The notes under the pieces were generated by a model. It was not told the DNA's origin. It did no database searches and saw nothing but the letters and a program-made list of their open reading frames with translations. Shown here in pieces: positions 9,601-17,950 of a DNA stretch of 64,000 nucleotides. The stretch's first letter is position 1. Each line of letters begins with the position of its first letter. The stretch comes from CADEDH01 sp050330635 (GTDB lineage Bacteria > Actinomycetota > Acidimicrobiia > Acidimicrobiales > SZUA-35), in contig JBHJNQ010000049.1 of NCBI GenBank assembly GCA_050330635.1, positions 59,569 through 123,568 on the forward strand, read 5' to 3'. Both the position numbers and the translations under genes were made by a program.

Positions 9601-11476
9601 CGGCATGCTGCTGTCGCCCACGCTGCGCCTCGTCGCCGCCTTCGACCACCGGCACATCTTCATCGACCCCGACCCGGATCCCACGGTGGCCCTGGCCGAG
9701 CGCCGGCGCCTGTTCGCGCTGACCCGCTCGTCGTGGGCCGATTATGACCCGACACTGATCTCGGCCGGCGGAGCCGTGTTCGAGCGCACGGCCAAATCGA
9801 TCACGATCGCTCCCGAGATCCGGGCCGCCCTCGGTATCGCCGACGAGGTGGCGGCGTTGACGCCGGCGCAACTGATCCGTCACGTGCTGATGGCGCCCGT
9901 CGACCTTCTGTGGAACGGCGGGGTCGGCACCTTCGTCAAGGCGAGCGGAGAGACCAACGCCGACGCTGGGGATCGGGCCAACGACGCCTCCCGGGTCGAT
10001 GCTGCCGACCTGCGCTGCCGGGTGGTCGGCGAGGGCGGCAACCTGGGCCTCACCGAACTGGCCCGCGTCGAGTTCGCGGGCCGGGGCGGCAAGGTCTATA
10101 GCGACGCCATCGACAACTCGGCCGGTGTCAACTGCTCGGACCACGAGGTGAACATCAAGATCCTCCTCGACACCGCCGTCGACGAGGGCGACCTCACCAT
10201 GAAGCAGCGCGACCAGCTGTTGACCGAGATGACCGATGAGGTCGCCGAGCTGGTGCTCGCCGAGAACTACCACCAGACCGGGGCCATCTCTGCGGCCCGG
10301 ATGCAGGCAGCGGGCATGGTGGAGGTCCACCAGCGGCACCTGCAGTGGCTCGAGCGGGTAGCCGGTGTGAACCGGGCGTTGGAGGCGTTGCCGTCAGACG
10401 AGGAGTTGAACGAGCGCCGCGACAGCGGGGCCGGGCTCACGGCACCGGAGCTGGCGGTGATGCTGGCCTACACCAAGATCGCTCTCGCCGACGGGCTGTT
10501 GGTCTCCGGTCTGCCCGACGACCCCGAATGCCGCCACTACCTGTCGGAGTACTTCCCCCGTCCGGTCCGGGAACGGTTCGCCGACCGCCTCGACCGGCAT
10601 CCCCTGGCCCGGGAACTGATCGTGACCGTGGTGACGAATCGCCTCGTCGACCGGGCCGGTCTCTCCATGGCTTACCGGCTGGGGGAGGAGACGTCGGTCG
10701 ACTTCGCCGACATCGCACGGGCCCATCTCGCAGCGTGGACGATCTTCGAGCTCGAGGCCGCATGGCAGGCCGTCGACGCCCTCGACAACACCGTGGCGGC
10801 CGAGGTCCAGTTGGACATGGTGCTCGAGATCAAGCGCCTCGGGGAACGGGCCACCCGGTGGCTGCTCCGGAACCAGGCCCTCCCGCTCGACATCTCGACC
10901 GTGGTCGAGCGCTACGCACCGGGCGTGGCCCGGCTGCGGGAGCTGATCGGTGACGTCCTCGGCGAGCCCGACGATCGGGCCGCACAGCGAACCCTCGAAC
11001 TCGTCAACGACCGGAACGTGCCGGCGCCGCTCGCCGCCGAGGTCGCCCACATGGGCCTGGCGATCACCGCCCTCGACATCCTCGAGGTGCATCGCAGCAC
11101 GTCAGCGCCACTCGAGGACGCCGCCGCCGTGTACTTCGAGCTCGACGGGGCGCTGCGCCTCGCCTGGTTCCGCCAGCGCATCATCGCCCTGCCCCGCGAC
11201 GACCGGTGGGCGTCGCTCGCCCGCTCGGCGCTGCGGGACGACTTCTTCGCCGCTCATGCCGCCCTCGCCGCCAGCGTCATCGCCAGCCGTCCCGAGGGCG
11301 GCGACGCCGGCGAGTGGGTGACGGAGTGGATGGCACGGCAGTCCGCCAACGTCGAGCAGTGCCTGGCCGTGCTCACCGACATCCGGGCGTCGGGCCGGGC
11401 CGACCTGGCGCAGCTCTCCGTTGGCCTCCGCGAGCTCCGCAACCTCGTCCACCTCGCCGGCCGCGACCTCCCCTGA
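6656..11476 (+). CDS. gdhB: NAD-specific glutamate dehydrogenase, large (GDH-180 type)
   Basis: The 1606-residue protein matches the large bacterial NAD-dependent glutamate dehydrogenases, which oxidatively deaminate L-glutamate to 2-oxoglutarate and ammonium in the cytosol. The N-terminal 700 residues form the family's regulatory part (MPFLFDSVLMAIEADERAVH near 100; DDHFTFIGYRRYEFDGDD near 225). The catalytic block holds GGIRWSDRREDFRTEVLGL, then MKAQTVKNAVIVPLGAKGGF near residues 820-840 with the substrate-binding lysines, and FGNGMLLSPTLRLVAAFDHR in the nucleotide-binding region. I chose ATG 6656 over a TTG six codons earlier. It is the longest intact gene in the window and begins only 16 bp beyond the Tn3 remnant, so its promoter may lie in transposon-derived DNA. 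Confidence 0.95.
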   Translation: MNDRLVVLTEALVERARERFHGADAKVVDGLLKHYYSGVSPDDLDERLVDDLYGAALCHWQLARRRAPGVANIRVYTPAVGEDGWQTPHTVVDIVTDDMPFLFDSVLMAIEADERAVHLVAHPVLDVIRDDDGLLTSLAGAGTGDGPSAIESFIHVEVDRIGSDHELERLAARLGSVLDDTAAAVSDWAAMREQARLVERRLDSPVTGVADDDRAEARALLRFLVDDHFTFIGYRRYEFDGDDIVSVEGTGLGVLAASPPSRTPLGELTPEGAALARSPIMPSVTKANVVSTVHRAGRLDYVGIKYTDADGAVVGEHRFLGLFTASVYTAPVQELPVVRRKVAAILAECGDQASSHDRAALLSILEAYPRDELFDAAAADLARIVEGILHLRDRRRVKLFVRRDIFGRYSSCLVFVPRDRYNTEVRLQIQDLLLRQFGGGRCLFDSQVSGAVLARVHILVFTDPHDVRDVDVEAVERAIDDLTRGWVEELHAALVDRHGEAVGLDRFERYGRAFPNAYRDDHRPAVAVDDIERLELVEPGGLSVNLYRPLEADERTLRLKLFRSGEPVTLSAILPLLHDLGVTVTDERPYELRRDTTGSTHIYDFGLHLPLGADGTTRVREAFEDAFMASWKGMVESDGFHHLVLTAGLGWQEVTVLRAYRRYLRQIGSAFSQSYYEQALCDHPRIARLLLDAFHVRFDPGFADDRERAWAAVQQQLEQELDAVPNLDEDRILRSLFSLIGATTRTNHYQREPDGGPRRELALKLDPSTLDDLPLPRPAHEIFVYSPRVEGVHLRAGRVARGGIRWSDRREDFRTEVLGLMKAQTVKNAVIVPLGAKGGFVAKRLTAFTPPAEARAEVLDSYRRFIGALLDVTDNLVDGTVVPPERVVRYDGDDPYLVVAADKGTATFSDVANEIAVSRGFWLRDAFASGGSAGYDHKAMGITARGAWRSVQRHFRELGVDVQSQPFTAVGIGDMSGDVFGNGMLLSPTLRLVAAFDHRHIFIDPDPDPTVALAERRRLFALTRSSWADYDPTLISAGGAVFERTAKSITIAPEIRAALGIADEVAALTPAQLIRHVLMAPVDLLWNGGVGTFVKASGETNADAGDRANDASRVDAADLRCRVVGEGGNLGLTELARVEFAGRGGKVYSDAIDNSAGVNCSDHEVNIKILLDTAVDEGDLTMKQRDQLLTEMTDEVAELVLAENYHQTGAISAARMQAAGMVEVHQRHLQWLERVAGVNRALEALPSDEELNERRDSGAGLTAPELAVMLAYTKIALADGLLVSGLPDDPECRHYLSEYFPRPVRERFADRLDRHPLARELIVTVVTNRLVDRAGLSMAYRLGEETSVDFADIARAHLAAWTIFELEAAWQAVDALDNTVAAEVQLDMVLEIKRLGERATRWLLRNQALPLDISTVVERYAPGVARLRELIGDVLGEPDDRAAQRTLELVNDRNVPAPLAAEVAHMGLAITALDILEVHRSTSAPLEDAAAVYFELDGALRLAWFRQRIIALPRDDRWASLARSALRDDFFAAHAALAASVIASRPEGGDAGEWVTEWMARQSANVEQCLAVLTDIRASGRADLAQLSVGLRELRNLVHLAGRDLP

Positions 11477-11490
11477 GCGGCGGGCCGGAA

Positions 11491-12144
11491 TCACCACCCG
11501 TTGCGGTGGACGAAGTCGTCGAGGGGTCTGCGGCGACCGGGCGTGAAGTCGGTGCCGACGGTATAGGCCACGGGGATGAGGGCGACCTGCTGCACCTCGG
11601 TGAACGGGATGCCGAGGACGTCGGCCACCGCCTCCTCCTCGGCCAGGTGGATCGTCGTCCAGCAGGTGCCGAGGCCCCGGACCCGTGCCGCCAGCATGAA
11701 GCTCCACGCCGCCTGGATGACCGAACCCCACTTGAGCGCCTGCAGCCCGGCCGACGCCCCGTCGAGTCGGCCATCGATGCAGGGCACGAGCACGGCCGGT
11801 ACCTCGGGGAAGTGGTCGGCCAGGTGGCGGGCCGACCCCATCATGTCGAGCCAGCTGGCCCGGTGGGCCTCGTCGGGCTCGGACTCGGCGGCGCGGGCCA
11901 GGTACTCGTCGCTCACCATGCCGTGCCACACCCGGGAGTAGATCTCGCCGACCGCCCGACACTGGTCACGGTCGTTGCTGACAACGAAGTGCCAGTCTTG
12001 GCGCAGCGACCCGGTGGGGGCCTGCAGGGCGAGCTCGAGGCACTCGTCGAGTACGGCCATGGGCACGTCCCGAGCGACGTCGAGGCGCCGACGGACCGCT
12101 CGGGTGGTGGACAGCACCTCATCAGGGGTCAGGGGGAGCAACAT
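11491..12144 (-). CDS. Nitroreductase-family FMN oxidoreductase
   Basis: The 217-residue protein opens with a nitroreductase-like helix (LTPDEVLSTTRAVRRRLD; the arginine run usually contacts FMN phosphate). It continues with CLELALQAPTGSLRQDWHFV, a typical FMN-binding segment with a substrate-side loop, and ends with a C-terminal GLGTCWTTIHLAEEEAVADV block. Family members use NAD(P)H to reduce nitro, quinone or enone substrates as FMN homodimers. The ATG at 12144 was chosen because the family motif starts within ten residues of it. It converges on the glutamate dehydrogenase with a 14-bp gap. The substrate is unknown. Confidence 0.85.
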   Translation of the reverse strand: MLLPLTPDEVLSTTRAVRRRLDVARDVPMAVLDECLELALQAPTGSLRQDWHFVVSNDRDQCRAVGEIYSRVWHGMVSDEYLARAAESEPDEAHRASWLDMMGSARHLADHFPEVPAVLVPCIDGRLDGASAGLQALKWGSVIQAAWSFMLAARVRGLGTCWTTIHLAEEEAVADVLGIPFTEVQQVALIPVAYTVGTDFTPGRRRPLDDFVHRNGW

Positions 12145-12189
12145 GCGACGAGCGTAGTTGGACCCGATCGCTTCGCCGCCGAGCAGGCG

Positions 12190-12343
12190 GGTGCTGTTGC
12201 GCCGGGGGCCGGTGTTCTTCGGGATGAGCGCCGACCTGCCCGAGCCGGGATCGTGGCGGTCGATGCGCTTCGACGGCGTCCCCCTCGTGGTGGTCCGCCA
12301 GGACGACGGGTCGCTCCGGCCGCTGATCCACGTCCACACCTGA
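12190..12343 (+). pseudogene. Rieske oxygenase N-terminal fragment
   Basis: About 50 in-frame residues (PVFFGMSADLPEPGSWRSM followed by DGVPLVVVRQDDGSLRPL) match the stretch just before the Rieske Cys-x-His box of ring-hydroxylating oxygenase alpha subunits. The frame stops at IHVHT where NVCxHRG would be expected, so the iron-sulfur ligands are gone. There is no start codon or ribosome-binding site of its own. It is a gene fossil. Confidence 0.55.
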
Positions 12344-12404
12344 GGTCAATCGCGCCATCGGCGCCGTGCCCGACCTGAGGGTGCCGTGCCCGGCGTCGGG
12401 GGCG

Positions 12405-12580
12405 ATCGGGGCTTCGCTACCCACAATGCGGCCAAGGCCGGAGTGGCCAATCTGACCCGCCGAGGAGGCCGGCTTCGTCAACGGAGCGAACCTCCAGGTG
12501 GACGGCGCTGTCACCGCGGGCACCGGCCATCCCGACGTCCTGGCATTGTTCGACCGGGGCCCATCGGCCGCCATTAGGGT
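12405..12580 (+). pseudogene. Short-chain dehydrogenase (SDR) fragment with internal deletion
   Basis: Two short SDR blocks survive side by side. FATHNAAKAGVANLTR corresponds to the catalytic YxxxK helix, with the Tyr replaced by His. GFVNGANLQVDGAVTAGTGH corresponds to the C-terminal strand of classical SDRs. The roughly 30 residues that normally separate them are missing and the frame changes between them. The first 150 residues are absent. Confidence 0.55.
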
Positions 12581-12588
12581 CGGATCCC

Positions 12589-13260
12589 ATGGACACCGAT
12601 TCACGACGGGGGGTGGCGAAGTCGGCCAGATCGGCGTCGACCCCCCTGACCCCGCGAGGTGAGGACAAGCGGGCCCGGATCCTCGAGGCGGCCGGTGAGC
12701 TGCTGGCCTCCCAGGGTTACGCCGGCACCACGCTGTCCGACATCGCGGCGGCCGCCGGAACCTACGCCGGGAGTCTCTACTACCATTTCGCCAACCGCGA
12801 GGAGCTCGCCACCGAGGTACTCACCGCCGGGGCCGAAGCGGCGATGGCCCACACCCGGGGAGTCATCGAGACCTTACCCACCGGGGTGTCGGCCCGCCGC
12901 CGGCTCGAGGCCGCCATCGAGGCCCACGTCGAGTTCATGTTGGCCCGGAGCCCGGCCGCCATGGCGTCGGCCCGTGCAGTGGGCCAGCTTCCCCCGCCGG
13001 TGGCCGAGCCGCTGGCTGCGGTCCACCGGGCCTATGGCCAGCTGTTCGCCGACCTGTTCGACGATGCCGCGGCCGAGGGCAGCATCGATCCGTCGGTCGA
13101 TCTGTCGGCGGCTCGGATGTTGGTGCTCGGTGCGGCCAACTGGACGGCCGAGTGGTTCGATCCCGACGGCTCGGCCTCGGCCGAGACCGTCGCTGCGCTC
13201 CTGTGCCGCCTCACCTTCGACGGTCTCGGAACCGGCCGCCGTGGGCGCCGCTCACGCTGA
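12589..13260 (+). CDS. TetR/AcrR-family transcriptional regulator
   Basis: This 223-residue protein has an N-terminal extension of about 25 residues, then a TetR helix-turn-helix (RARILEAAGELLASQGYAGT, DIAAAAGTYAGSLYYHFANR near residues 28-68), and an all-helical ligand-binding domain to the end. TetR proteins repress nearby genes until a small ligand binds. Its immediate neighbours on both sides are gene fossils (Rieske, SDR and P450 fragments), so its original target operon may have been lost. The start at ATG 12589 is the only one upstream of the HTH with good spacing. Confidence 0.88.
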   Translation: MDTDSRRGVAKSARSASTPLTPRGEDKRARILEAAGELLASQGYAGTTLSDIAAAAGTYAGSLYYHFANREELATEVLTAGAEAAMAHTRGVIETLPTGVSARRRLEAAIEAHVEFMLARSPAAMASARAVGQLPPPVAEPLAAVHRAYGQLFADLFDDAAAEGSIDPSVDLSAARMLVLGAANWTAEWFDPDGSASAETVAALLCRLTFDGLGTGRRGRRSR

Positions 13261-13330
13261 GCCGCACCGCTCGAAACGAACTGGAGTTGGAATTGGGCTG
13301 AGCCTGGCCCGGTTGCCCGCTTGCTGCGGC

Positions 13331-13615
13331 GAGGTGGTGATCGCAAAGGGCGAGCTGGTGTCGGTGGCCTGGAACGGCTGACTCCCCGACGCCGACCGGC
13401 TCGACATTGGACGTACCCCCAACGATCACGTGGGTTTCGGCCATGGGCCGCACTTCTGCCTCGGGGCGAACCTGGCCCGCTGGGAACTACAGGCCATCTT
13501 CCGGGCCCTCGGCCGGGCCCGTACCCTGGCGACGCTCGACGTCGCCGGGCCGCCCCGCTGGCTGACCGACGTGCACGTGGGCACGGTCGCCGAGATCGAA
13601 GTCAGGAAGCCTGAA
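13331..13615 (+). pseudogene. Cytochrome P450 C-terminal fragment
   Basis: The heme-ligand loop is unmistakable: NDHVGFGHGPHFCLGANLAR has the FxxGxxxCxG pattern with the proximal Cys and following Arg. It is preceded by LPDADRLDIGRTP and, before a TGA at 13379, by EVVIAKGELVSVAW. The nine or so residues normally between those blocks (the NRD segment) are deleted. About 300 N-terminal residues are missing and the tail runs into a 9-bp repeat. It is a P450 remnant. Confidence 0.72.
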
Positions 13616-13629
13616 CCGCCACCGAGATC

Positions 13630-13656
13630 GTCGACCTCGTCGACCTCGTCGACCTC
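13630..13656 (+). repeat. 9-bp tandem repeat, three copies
   Basis: GTCGACCTC is repeated exactly three times directly after the P450 fragment, followed by a partial fourth copy. It may mark slippage in non-coding DNA. Confidence 0.8.
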
Positions 13657-13686
13657 GTCGTGGTGGTCGAGGGGGATCGGTGGCCC

Positions 13687-14799
13687 TCAGCGGCCGAGGC
13701 CGGGGAGATCGTCCGGGCCGAACCCCCACTCGGCCAGCGCCTCCCGACCTCCTTCTCCGGGATGGGGGCTGCGCCGCACCACCTCCGACGGCGTCCGACT
13801 GAATCGGGGAGCGGGGGCGGGCTGGGAGGTTCCGTCGACCTCGACGAACGACCGACGGGCCCGGTGGTGGGGGTGGTCGGGGGCCTCGTGCAGATCGAGC
13901 ACTGGCTGGACGCAGTCGTCGTCCCCGTCGAACAACTCCCCCCACTCGTCTCGGGATCGACCGGCGATCACTCCGGCCATCCAGTTACGGTAGGCGAACC
14001 AGTTGGCGCGATCGTCGGGATCGCCCAGCTCCTCGGGCACCGTCACCTGGGCCGTGGCCAGGAACGTCCGGAGGAACTTCGGCTGGATGACGGCCAGCGA
14101 CACGAACCGGTCGTCGGCGCAGCGATACACGGCGTAGCGCCAGTCGCCCCCGTCGATCAGGTTGGCCTGACGTTCGTGGGCCCAGGTGCCACCCTGGTGG
14201 TTGCCGTAGACATAGGCCATGAGATTCAGCGCTCCGTCGACGATGGCGGCGTCGACCACCTGGCCCTGGTCGGTCCGCTGGGCGTCCAGCAGCGCGGCCA
14301 CCATCCCGAGAGCCAGGAATGCCCCGCCGCCGCCGAAGTCGCCGGCCAGGATGAGGGGTGGCACCGGTGGCCGGTCGGCCTCGCCGATCGCCCACAGGGC
14401 GCCCGTGAGCGAGATGAAGTTCAGATCGAAGCCCGCCCTATCGGCCAGCGGACCCTCCTGCCCGTAGCCGGTCATGCGGCCGTAGACGAGGCGGGGGTTG
14501 CGAGCCAGGCACTCCTCGGGCCCGAGACCGAGACGTTCGGCCACCCCCGGGCGGAAACCCTCGATCAGTCCGTCGGCCTCGCCGACGAGGGCCAGCACCG
14601 CCTCCCGCCCGTCGTCGGTCTTCAGATCGGCGGTGACCGACCGCCGGTTGCGGTAGAGGAACCGGTACGGGTGGTCGGGGTACCCGAGCTCGGGCTCGAC
14701 CGTCCGATCGACCAGGATCACATCGGCCCCCATGTCGGAGAGCAGCATCCCGGCGAACGGCCCGGGACCGATGGCGAACAGCTCGACGATCAGGGACAC
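13687..14799 (-). CDS. CaiB/BaiF-type CoA transferase (alpha-methylacyl-CoA racemase-like)
   Basis: The 370-residue product starts with IGPGPFAGMLLSDMGADVI, the standard class III CoA-transferase opening. It has the catalytic-loop region ENFRPG-like GLIEGFRPGVAERLGLG (near 88-104), GRMTGYGQEGPLADRAGFDL (near 120-139) with the conserved catalytic Asp, and GGGGAFLALGMVAALL. Such enzymes either move CoA between acids or racemise 2-methylacyl-CoA thioesters in branched-chain and sterol side-chain degradation. A GTG at 14799 places the family motif at the N-terminus. The HHRARRSFVEV segment near the C-terminus also fits the racemase branch. The exact substrate is not determinable. Confidence 0.9.
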   Translation of the reverse strand: MSLIVELFAIGPGPFAGMLLSDMGADVILVDRTVEPELGYPDHPYRFLYRNRRSVTADLKTDDGREAVLALVGEADGLIEGFRPGVAERLGLGPEECLARNPRLVYGRMTGYGQEGPLADRAGFDLNFISLTGALWAIGEADRPPVPPLILAGDFGGGGAFLALGMVAALLDAQRTDQGQVVDAAIVDGALNLMAYVYGNHQGGTWAHERQANLIDGGDWRYAVYRCADDRFVSLAVIQPKFLRTFLATAQVTVPEELGDPDDRANWFAYRNWMAGVIAGRSRDEWGELFDGDDDCVQPVLDLHEAPDHPHHRARRSFVEVDGTSQPAPAPRFSRTPSEVVRRSPHPGEGGREALAEWGFGPDDLPGLGR

Positions 14800-14893
14800 C
14801 AGGGGATCGTACCGTCGGGGGGACGGGCGCCGGGATGGGATGCCGGTGTCCAGGTCGCCGACGCGGCACGACCGTCCGTGGGATACTCCGGGC

Positions 14894-15442
14894 ATGGCTG
14901 ACACCGTCGATGCGTTGGACGACGCCCTCATCGAGTGGATCGACGCCCAGCAGATGTTCTTCGTCGCCTCGGCGCCGAGCGACGGCGGCCATGTGAACCT
15001 GTCGCCCAAGGGCCACGACACGCTGCGCGTGCTGGGACCGACCAAGCTCGTCTATCTCGACTTGACCGGCAGCGGGGCCGAGACGATCGCCCATGCCCGC
15101 CAGAACGGCCGTCTCACCGTGATGTTCTGTGCCTTCGAGGGGCCACCGCGCATCCTCCGGCTCTACGGCACCGGCTCGATCCACCCCCTCGGCTCCGACC
15201 GCTTCGACGAGCTCATCGCCCACTTCGACGACGAACCCGGCGCCCGAGCCATCATCGAGCTCGACATCGCACGCATCCAGACGTCGTGTGGCTACTCGGT
15301 GCCGCTGATGGAGTACCAACGCGAGCGACCCACCTTGCGGCAGTGGTCGGCCCGCCGGAGCGAGGCGGAGCTTGCCACCTACCGCCGGGAGCACAACACC
15401 CAGAGCATCGACGGCCTGCCCGCCCTCACCGACGAGGCCTGA
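14894..15442 (+). CDS. Pyridoxamine 5'-phosphate oxidase-like flavin/F420-binding protein
   Basis: This 182-residue split beta-barrel protein has the family N-terminus AQQMFFVASAPSDGGHVNLS, the FMN-type contact region LVYLDLTGSGAETIAHARQN and the NGRLTVMFCAFEGPPRILRL strand. The C-terminus ends in the Trp-containing segment RPTLRQWSARRSEAEL seen in this PNPOx-like subfamily. It is likely a small cytosolic flavin- or deazaflavin-dependent reductase, not true PdxH, because vitamin B6 signature residues are not evident. It is divergent from the CoA transferase (95 bp between starts). Confidence 0.82.
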   Translation: MADTVDALDDALIEWIDAQQMFFVASAPSDGGHVNLSPKGHDTLRVLGPTKLVYLDLTGSGAETIAHARQNGRLTVMFCAFEGPPRILRLYGTGSIHPLGSDRFDELIAHFDDEPGARAIIELDIARIQTSCGYSVPLMEYQRERPTLRQWSARRSEAELATYRREHNTQSIDGLPALTDEA

Positions 15443-15529
15443 GCGGACCCGTCGTCCCGCCCATCCGCCCATCGACCCCGGCGGCCGAGCGGCGGGGGTC
15501 GGTGTCGCCCCGTCATGTAGCGGCGGGAC

Positions 15530-16212
15530 GGTGGAGACCCGAAGGGTCACCCCGTAGCGGTCGATGCCGGTCATCGTCGAGTCGGTGGCATCGGGTAGGC
15601 CGGCGAGGTTCTGCGCATACAGGAGACTGGCCTCGGCGTGGTCGTCGTTCAAGTGTTCGATGATGGCGTCGGCCGCCCCGGCCACCGGGTCGACCTCGGC
15701 CGCAGCGTACGAGTCGGCAGTGACCCAGCTCATGTGGCCGAAGCCGCCGACATAGCGGACCTGCTCGACCCGGAGGCACCAGAAGGAGAAGTCGGTGAAA
15801 TCGACGTAGTAGCCGGCGTAGGGATGCCGTTCCAGGTAGGCGTCCCTCACCGCCGTCGGGTCATCGACGAGTTCCATGTGCCCGACCAGGGTGCACCGCG
15901 CCATGCCGAGGGGATCGCCGTCGCCCTTGGAGGCTGCGGCGGTGACCAGCAGGCTGGCCCTCGGATCCCGTCGGGCGTTGACGGTGTGCTCGGCCATGTC
16001 GGAAACGAGCACCACGGGCCCGCCCCGGTCGTCGGGGCATAGGACACGACGCTGCCGAAGGGATAGCCCTCGGGCGTCAGCGTCGAGAGGGTGGCTCGGC
16101 TCCGCTGCCAGCACAGGGTGCGGGCCAGCTCCGAGTCGGCCGGGAATGACGATGGGTCGCCGGCGATCGGCGGCCCGGCCTCCCCCCGCACCGTCAGGGT
16201 CACATCCGGCAT
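15530..16212 (-). pseudogene. HugZ-like pyridoxamine-phosphate-oxidase/DUF2470 protein, frameshifted
   Basis: The N-terminal frame from ATG 16212 reads ADSELARTLCWQRSRATLST and PEGYPFGSVVSYAP. Near 16035 a base is missing, and the sequence continues in another frame as DDRGGPVVLVSDMAEHTVNA, RDPRASLLVTAA and the DUF2470 block IIEHLNDDHAEASLLYAQNL. The last 20-30 residues of the family (after GVTLRVST) cannot be found before the convergent neighbour. HugZ-like proteins bind flavin or heme and are linked to heme or redox handling. As written this is a broken gene; a one-base assembly error at the CCCC/CCC run would restore most of it. Confidence 0.75.
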
Positions 16213-16308
16213 CACCGGCGACATCGGTCGTGGCCCCCACGGCGCTCGGGTCGATGGCCATGACGGCCTCACCTTCCCGCTCGGTACTTCGAGGCGAGCG
16301 CCGCAGCC

Positions 16309-17874
16309 TCACGTCGGCCGACTGAGCCGTCGGAGGCTGCCGTCACCGTCGCCGCCCACGACGAACGACTCACCGTCGGCGTGGACCGGGCTGAAGGCGT
16401 GGGTCATCCGCGATCCGACCACCGGGGGACCGATCGGGGCGCCCTCCACGGCCACACTCGTCGCCCCCGTGGCCGGATCGACCGCAACCCACTGTCGGTG
16501 GGCAGGGTCGGCGATGAGGGCCGTCGTCGCCCTGACCCCGATCCCGTGCGGATCGTCGATACCGGTGACGGAAGCGACCTTCCGACCGTGGAGGAAGCCC
16601 GTCGCACCACCGCGGTGGGTGACCCAGATCGTCTCGTCCGGGGCGACGGCGACGGCCCGGGGGTCGGTCAGGCCCACGACCGGTTCGCCGACGATGCCAC
16701 CGGAGCCGTCGATGTGCACGATGCGGCCGGCACCGGCGTCGACCACGAGGGCACCACCGCCCGGCGCCTCGGTCATCGCCGTCACGCGGCCAAGATGGCC
16801 GGCCACCGAGCGAACGGTGCCATCTCTCGAGGAGCGCCGCATCACCTGACCACGGTCGATGAGGATCAGAAGATCATCATCGATGGCGGCCACGTCGATG
16901 GCCAGGCCCGGTAGCTGGGCCAGCAGCGACGCCACCACCTCGGTGGTGCCATCGACCCCAACGACGTTGACCGCCAGGGCGTCGGCGGTGGCGTAGCGAC
17001 CGTCGGCCAGGCGGGTGACGCCGAACGGCCCGATGAGACCGGACGGCGACAGCACTCGCTCGGTTCCGCCGGTCACCTCGGCCAACCGGCCGTCGGTGAA
17101 GTGCGAGACGAACAGGCGCTGGTCGGGGGCGATGGCGAAGTTGTCGATGCCGGGGTTGACCCGAGCGAGCGTGGCGCGCGCCCCGGAGACGATGTCGATC
17201 GAGGTCAGCTCGCCCGATCCACCCTCCGAGGTGAGGAGGCGTCCGGCGGCGTCGAACTTCACCGCCGTCGGTGTGGCCAGGCCGGTGAACCTCCGCTCGA
17301 GGTGCCGGCGGTCGAGGTCGTAGCGCCAGATCTCATCCGCCAGGACCTGAGGAAACCACAGGGCCCCGTCGGGGCCCATGGCGAAGGCGTTGGGCATGGC
17401 GAGATCGTCGGCGAGGATGACCGGAGCGCGCTCGCCGGTGGGGTCGAGCTCGAGGAGGCGGCCCCCGGGACGGAACTCGTCGACGAACAGCCGGGTGCCG
17501 TCATGGCTGACCGTCATGCCGTTGGCGGCGGGCAGGTCGTCGCGCAGTGTGGCGACGGTGCCGTCGAGTCGGCGCATCGAGACCCGCCCGTTGGGGGGCT
17601 CGGTGGCGAAGAATGTGCCGTCGGCGGCGAAAGCGCCGTCGTCGGGGGCACCGATGCCGTCGCCCTGGGGGGCGAACGGTCTGGCGGCCCCGGTGTCGAC
17701 GTCGACCGCCGTCACCTGGGCACCGAAGACCTGTGTCACCATCAGCTCGTTCGACGGCGACCAGACGACCCCGTTTGCTCCCCACATCGCACTGGGGCCG
17801 ACCAGTTCGGTGAGCTCCCAGCCCGGTGCGGTGCGGGGCGACGACCCGCCGTATCCCGTCCAGCGATCGACCAT
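16309..17874 (-). CDS. NHL/SMP-30-like beta-propeller protein
   Basis: The 521 residues form many repeats of about 40 residues with the DG-A-FFAT and PDG-ALWFP pattern (for example GAFAADGTFFATEPPNGRVS, FAMGPDGALWFPQVLADEIW, DPRAVAVAPDETIWVTHRGG). This is consistent with two six- or seven-bladed propellers or one long gluconolactonase/NHL propeller. No signal peptide is evident. Relatives are lactonases or hydrolases with a metal in the central channel, and other NHL proteins are scaffolds. Neighbours give no clear pathway. Start ATG 17874 follows a purine-rich GAGAGGGGG. Confidence 0.72.
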   Translation of the reverse strand: MVDRWTGYGGSSPRTAPGWELTELVGPSAMWGANGVVWSPSNELMVTQVFGAQVTAVDVDTGAARPFAPQGDGIGAPDDGAFAADGTFFATEPPNGRVSMRRLDGTVATLRDDLPAANGMTVSHDGTRLFVDEFRPGGRLLELDPTGERAPVILADDLAMPNAFAMGPDGALWFPQVLADEIWRYDLDRRHLERRFTGLATPTAVKFDAAGRLLTSEGGSGELTSIDIVSGARATLARVNPGIDNFAIAPDQRLFVSHFTDGRLAEVTGGTERVLSPSGLIGPFGVTRLADGRYATADALAVNVVGVDGTTEVVASLLAQLPGLAIDVAAIDDDLLILIDRGQVMRRSSRDGTVRSVAGHLGRVTAMTEAPGGGALVVDAGAGRIVHIDGSGGIVGEPVVGLTDPRAVAVAPDETIWVTHRGGATGFLHGRKVASVTGIDDPHGIGVRATTALIADPAHRQWVAVDPATGATSVAVEGAPIGPPVVGSRMTHAFSPVHADGESFVVGGDGDGSLRRLSRPT

Positions 17875-17950
17875 CGGACCCCCTCTCGGGGAGCGCCTCC
17901 CCGTGGGCGGATCCTACTTGCCCGACCGATCGAGCGAAGATGACCGCCGG

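Noticed and set aside
8429..10339. Long open frames antisense to the glutamate dehydrogenase, the longest 636 codons
   Set aside because: They mirror the codon bias of the real gene, as expected at very high GC. They show repetitive Arg/Gly/Asp composition and no domain.
13379..13381. In-frame TGA in the P450 fragment as another selenocysteine codon
   Set aside because: About nine conserved residues are missing at this point and no P450 uses Sec there. The gene is a truncated fossil with no start.
13630..13656. Short tandem repeats as a CRISPR-like array
   Set aside because: Units are 9 bp in direct contact without spacers, and no cas genes are present. The same holds for the 12-bp repeat at 48970.
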